64,000 nucleotides of DNA. Origin: Epibacterium sp. Ofav1-8 (lineage in GTDB: Bacteria; Pseudomonadota; Alphaproteobacteria; Rhodobacterales; Rhodobacteraceae). Position 1 is the stretch's first letter, and each line of letters begins with the position of its first letter. The stretch lies in assembly GCF_022348185.1 (NCBI RefSeq), contig NZ_JAKRFD010000010.1, positions 146,524 to 210,523 on the forward strand, in the 5' to 3' direction. Below the pieces are notes generated by a model, which worked only from the letters and a program-made list of their open reading frames with translations, was not told the DNA's origin and did no database searches. Shown one piece after another: positions 60,529 through 64,000 of this stretch. Position numbers and translations under genes: made by a program.

Positions 60529-63500
60529 ATGCGCATCCTTCTGCTTGGAACCACTGCCATCTATGCCGGTCTGACTGCTGGTCCGTCCTTCTCTCAGGTC
60601 TGGACCAATGACAGCGGATCCTTCAACTGGGGTGAGGCCGGCAACTGGGACAGCGGCACGGTGCCCGACAGTGATGCGGCGGCGGTGGAATTCTCCGGTG
60701 CGGATGCAGATGCCACGGTACAGCTGAGCGATGGCGTGGGCGGCACCACCTACACGGCCAACACCTTGGATATCCAGGCCGCGACGCAGCTGGCCGGTGG
60801 GACGTTGATCCTCGACGGCATCGGGGCGGCCCTGTCCTACAGTGGCGATCTGGTCGGAGACGTGCTGGCCGACAGCCTGTCGTTGCAGCTCAACGCCAGT
60901 GCGGCCTTTACGCTGCTGGCCAATTTCACCTCCGCCGCAGAGATTTCCGCCACCGACGACGTGACCCTGGACGTGTCCGCCGATACCGGCACCGATGCGA
61001 CCTTCTCCGGCGTGCTGGAGGATGGCAGTGGCACCCTGTCGCTGGAGGTCTCCGGCCCGGGCACAGTGGCCCTGGAGGCGGACAATACCTACACCGGGTC
61101 GACATCGGTGACGGACGGGACGCTCGACGTCAGCGGCAGCCTGGCTTCCACCGAGGTCACCGTCGGCGGCTCCGGCCGGTTGGAGACGGACGGCGGCGCC
61201 CTGGCCGCGGGGACGGATCTCGACAATGACGGCACCGTGGTGCTGGGGGGCAGCGAAACCATCCAGAGCCTCAACGGGACCGGTGACCTTGAGGTGACGG
61301 CTGGAAGCCTGAGCCTGACCAGTGGCACCTCCGATATCGACGGGGTCGTTTCCGGCAACGGTGGCCTGACGGTGGCGGGCGGTGATGTGACCCTGAGCGG
61401 TAACAATACCTACACCGGCGCCACCGATGTCACGTCGGGAACCCTCAATATCGACGGCAACGTCAGCAGCTCTGACGTGACGGTGGCCTCCGGCGGTGCG
61501 CTTGCGACCAGCGGCGAGGCGGGGTCGGTGGACAACAGCGGCGATGTGACCGTCTCGGGCGGCGATGTCACCGATCTTGATAACCTGTCAGGGGGCGCAG
61601 TCACGGTGTCCGGTGGCACGGTGGCGGATCTGGACAATGCTGCGGGCGGCACTGTGACGGTGCAGTCGGGCGGCGCGGTGACGGCACTGTCGACGGCGGG
61701 CACGGGGTCGAACGCCGGTACGGTGGGGACGCTGACGCAGACGGCGGGCAGCTTCACCAACAGCGGCGATGTGACCGGCACCACCACGGTCTCGGGCGGC
61801 ACGCTGACCAATGATGGCGACGGCGACTTGCAGGGCGACGTGACGGTGGCCTCCGGCGGCGCGCTTGCGACCAGCGGCACGGCCGGGTCGGTGGACAACA
61901 GCGGCGATGTGACCGTCTCGGGCGGCACTGTTGCGGATCTGGACAACCTGTCGGGCGGTGACGTGACTGTCTCGGGTGGTGATGTCACGGATCTGGACAA
62001 TCTCTCGGGTGGCGCAGTCACGGTGTCCGGCGGCACGGTGGCCGATCTGGACAATGCGTCGGGCGGCGATGTGGCGGTGCAGTCGGGCGGCGCGGTGACG
62101 GCGCTGTCGAATGCCGGCACGGGCTCGAACGCGGGTACGGTGGGCACGCTGACGCAGACGGCGGGCAGCTTTACCAACAGCGGCGATGTGACCGGCACCA
62201 CCACCGTGTCGGGCGGCACGCTGAGCAATGACGCCAGCGGCGATTTGCAGGGCGCGGTGAGCGTGACCGAGGACGGCAGTCTGAGCAACAGCGGCAGCAT
62301 CAGCGGCAGCACCACGATCACCGGCGGCACCAATGGCGCCACGGTGGTCAACAGCGGCGGCAGCTTTGGCGATGATGTGATCCTGTCGGATGGCACCGCG
62401 CGGCTGGAACTGGCATCGGACACCACGGTGGACGGCGATGTGCAGAACGCGGGCACCATCGTTGCCACCTCGGGCGGGGCGGTGGCGCTGGGGCTGACCG
62501 GCGGCCACGAACTGACCAACAGCGGCACACTGGATGGCAGCAGCGGCGGTCTGACGGTGACGGCGGACGAGATCACGCTGACGGGCAGTTCCTCGGTGAC
62601 GGCCGGGGTGACGCTGGTGGGCAATGTGACCAACGCGGGCGACCTGACGCTGGACACGGATCTGAGCGGCAGCCTGACGGCGGCGGCGGGCTCGGTTGCG
62701 ACGATCAGCGGCGATGTGGATGCGGATGGCAATGCGGTGACCGTGGATGACGGCGGCGCGGTGACGGTCTCTGCCGGGGTGAGCCTGACGGATGTGGGCA
62801 CGCTGACCAATGCGGGCGAGGTGGAGATCGGCGCGGGCGGCACGCTGGCGGCCTCGGCGATCGACAACCAGGCGGATGGTGAGCTGACGCTGGGGGCCAA
62901 TGCGACCCTGAGCGGCACCGGCAATACGCTGACCAACAGCGGGCTGATCACCGTGGGCGACGGCGGCGTGGTGCAGGACGCGGGCGATATCACCAATGCG
63001 GCCGGGGGCGAGATCAGCTTTAGCGGCTCCGGGGTGCTGAATGCGGATACCAACAATGACGGCGACGGGCTGAGCAACGCCGGCACCATCTCGACGGCGG
63101 CGGGCGGCAGCGACACGCTGACCCTGGGCGATGGCAGCGGCGACAGTTTTGACAATGTGGCGGGCGGCCTGTTTGAGATCGGCGCCGATGACACGGTCTC
63201 GGGCAGCGGCACGGAGATTGTGAACGCGGGCAGCCTGGGGTCTGCGGCGGAGATCACGCTGGGGGCGGGGTCGGCGCTGAACGTGGCGCGTCTGAGCAAT
63301 GACGCCTATGGCGAGATCCGCAATGCGGGCACCATCGACACCACCCATGGCACGCTGAGCAATGCGGCGGATGCGGTGCTGGAGAACCTCTCGGGCGGGG
63401 TGATCGTGGATGATGTGGAAAGCTCTGGCAGCTTTACCAACGCGGGCACGGTCAGCGGCACGACGGCGGTGCAGGCGGGCACGACGACCAACACCGGCAC

Positions 63501-64000
63501 GCTGACGGGTGATGTGACGGTGGCCTCGGGCGCCACGCTGACGACCAGCGGCACGGCGGGGTCGGTGGACAACAGCGGCGACGTGACTGTCTCGGGTGGT
63601 GATGTCAGCGACCTGGACAACCTCTCGGGTGGCGACGTCACGGTGTCTGGTGGCACGGTGGCGGATCTGGACAATGCTGCGGGCGGCACTGTGACGGTGC
63701 AATCCGGCGGTGCGGTGACGGCGCTGTCGAATGCCGGCACGGGGTCGAACGCCGGTACGGTGGGGACGCTGACGCAGACGGCGGGCAGCTTCACCAACAG
63801 CGGCGATGTGACCGGCACCACCACGGTCACGGGCGGCACGCTGACCAATGACACCGACGGCGAGCTGGTGGGCGACGTGACGGTGGCCTCCGGCGGTGCG
63901 CTTGCGACCAGCGGCGAGGCGGGGTCGGTGGACAACAGCGGCGATGTGACCGTCTCGGGCGGCGATGTCACCGATCTTGATAACCTGTCAGGGGGCGCAG
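60529..64000 (+). CDS. Giant repetitive exported adhesin / autotransporter-like protein, 5' part
   Basis: At least 1157 codons, open to the window edge. ATG 60529 begins a signal peptide (MRILLLGTTAIYAGLTAGPS, then FSQ), followed by VWTNDSGSFNWGEAGNWDSG, a sequence typical of the passenger start of autotransporter-barrel proteins with autotransporter-associated beta-strand repeats (NTYTGSTSVTDGTLDVSGSL and NNTYTGATDVTSGTLNIDGN). The rest is Gly/Ser/Thr/Asp/Val-rich beta-helix-like repeats, including one long repeat unit recurring at exactly 2400 bp. No ribosome site is obvious. A C-terminal barrel would lie beyond the window. Surface adhesion is the likely role. Confidence 0.8.
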   Translation, partial: MRILLLGTTAIYAGLTAGPSFSQVWTNDSGSFNWGEAGNWDSGTVPDSDAAAVEFSGADADATVQLSDGVGGTTYTANTLDIQAATQLAGGTLILDGIGAALSYSGDLVGDVLADSLSLQLNASAAFTLLANFTSAAEISATDDVTLDVSADTGTDATFSGVLEDGSGTLSLEVSGPGTVALEADNTYTGSTSVTDGTLDVSGSLASTEVTVGGSGRLETDGGALAAGTDLDNDGTVVLGGSETIQSLNGTGDLEVTAGSLSLTSGTSDIDGVVSGNGGLTVAGGDVTLSGNNTYTGATDVTSGTLNIDGNVSSSDVTVASGGALATSGEAGSVDNSGDVTVSGGDVTDLDNLSGGAVTVSGGTVADLDNAAGGTVTVQSGGAVTALSTAGTGSNAGTVGTLTQTAGSFTNSGDVTGTTTVSGGTLTNDGDGDLQGDVTVASGGALATSGTAGSVDNSGDVTVSGGTVADLDNLSGGDVTVSGGDVTDLDNLSGGAVTVSGGTVADLDNASGGDVAVQSGGAVTALSNAGTGSNAGTVGTLTQTAGSFTNSGDVTGTTTVSGGTLSNDASGDLQGAVSVTEDGSLSNSGSISGSTTITGGTNGATVVNSGGSFGDDVILSDGTARLELASDTTVDGDVQNAGTIVATSGGAVALGLTGGHELTNSGTLDGSSGGLTVTADEITLTGSSSVTAGVTLVGNVTNAGDLTLDTDLSGSLTAAAGSVATISGDVDADGNAVTVDDGGAVTVSAGVSLTDVGTLTNAGEVEIGAGGTLAASAIDNQADGELTLGANATLSGTGNTLTNSGLITVGDGGVVQDAGDITNAAGGEISFSGSGVLNADTNNDGDGLSNAGTISTAAGGSDTLTLGDGSGDSFDNVAGGLFEIGADDTVSGSGTEIVNAGSLGSAAEITLGAGSALNVARLSNDAYGEIRNAGTIDTTHGTLSNAADAVLENLSGGVIVDDVESSGSFTNAGTVSGTTAVQAGTTTNTGTLTGDVTVASGATLTTSGTAGSVDNSGDVTVSGGDVSDLDNLSGGDVTVSGGTVADLDNAAGGTVTVQSGGAVTALSNAGTGSNAGTVGTLTQTAGSFTNSGDVTGTTTVTGGTLTNDTDGELVGDVTVASGGALATSGEAGSVDNSGDVTVSGGDVTDLDNLSGGA
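61473..61600 (+). repeat. Long internal repeat of the adhesin gene, copy 1
   Basis: Identical over at least 128 bp to 63873-64000, which runs to the window end, so the match may be longer. The copies lie in the same reading frame. Confidence 0.95.
63873..64000 (+). repeat. Long internal repeat of the adhesin gene, copy 2
   Basis: Identical to 61473-61600 at an offset of exactly 2400 bp (800 codons), implying duplication of whole modules or gene conversion. Confidence 0.95.

Noticed and set aside
61410..63971. Very long minus-strand open frames opposite the adhesin gene (629, 704 and 221 codons)
   Set aside because: They are shadows of the GC-rich, low-complexity repeats on the plus strand: composition is Ser/Pro/Val or Arg/His repeats with no domain, and the plus-strand frame has a signal peptide and known passenger-like start.
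1..64000. CRISPR arrays, rRNA genes, riboswitches, replication origins
   Set aside because: I looked for regularly spaced direct repeats, conserved rRNA and riboswitch motifs and iteron-like arrays and saw none; the only strong direct repeats are inside the adhesin gene and are coding.

Overview
The window looks like a chromosomal accessory region of a high-GC alphaproteobacterium, most likely Rhodobacteraceae (Roseobacter group). This is inferred from GC-rich codon use, alphaproteobacterial IS families, the DUF1036/DUF6931-type proteins beside the type VI secretion (T6SS) genes, and dispersed intergenic repeats of a kind common in that group. No rRNA, complete tRNA or CRISPR array is visible.

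1-16.5 kb is a mosaic island in a decayed prophage. A fully delimited IS903-type element (109-1161) is followed by phage HNH, small terminase and a large terminase broken after about 45 codons. The phage lysis end (endolysin C-terminus and holin, 15.93-16.55 kb) resumes only 13.4 kb later. Between them lie a DUF262/HNH fragment, a LysR / NAD(P)H oxidoreductase / DUF6220 / carotenoid oxygenase locus, an IS481 remnant, a KAP-type NTPase, an IS5-family element with a -1 frameshift, an AT-rich membrane-anchored GT51-like transglycosylase, an enolase-superfamily dehydratase with an MDR oxidoreductase, and a methyltransferase. Two inverted copies of a ~77-bp repeat sit exactly at the two phage break points.

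16.5-25 kb holds AT-richer accessory genes (a DUF551-like protein, a 582-aa exported glycosidase-like protein with a C-terminal hydrophobic anchor, two small unknowns, a lipoprotein), then a three-gene signalling operon (methanogen-output-domain protein, hybrid histidine kinase, single-domain response regulator). A terminator and a sequence resembling a tRNA 3' end (possible att site) close this part.

25.4-37.3 kb holds a tandem-HNH protein with a partner gene, a GlxA-type regulator beside an MBL-fold hydrolase, an ABC-F ATPase, a LysR-controlled GST / NTF2-like / tautomerase operon with a perfect 8-5-8 palindrome in its divergent promoter, an orphan PAAR spike protein, and an SbtA-like bicarbonate permease divergent from a LysR regulator.

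37.3-59.9 kb is a T6SS locus. On the minus strand, reading down from 59.9 kb, are DUF6931, FHA (TagH-like), tssA, tssB, tssC, hcp, tssE, tssF, tssG and tssH (clpV). These are followed by a glycine-zipper membrane protein and a small membrane protein that together look like a pore-forming effector and its immunity protein. Next to it are a TolQ-TolR-TolR-TonB-like operon, two small exported proteins, a DUF1036 protein, a caspase-fold-like protein with a peptidoglycan-binding domain, and a bifunctional M23 peptidase / transglycosylase-like wall hydrolase. The membrane-complex genes (tssJ, tssK, tssL, tssM) and vgrG are not in the window. My inference is that the Tol-like operon and the wall hydrolase form an envelope module dedicated to this T6SS.

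60.5-64 kb is the start of a giant repetitive exported adhesin/autotransporter-like gene running off the right edge, with a >=128-bp exact repeat at a spacing of precisely 2400 bp.
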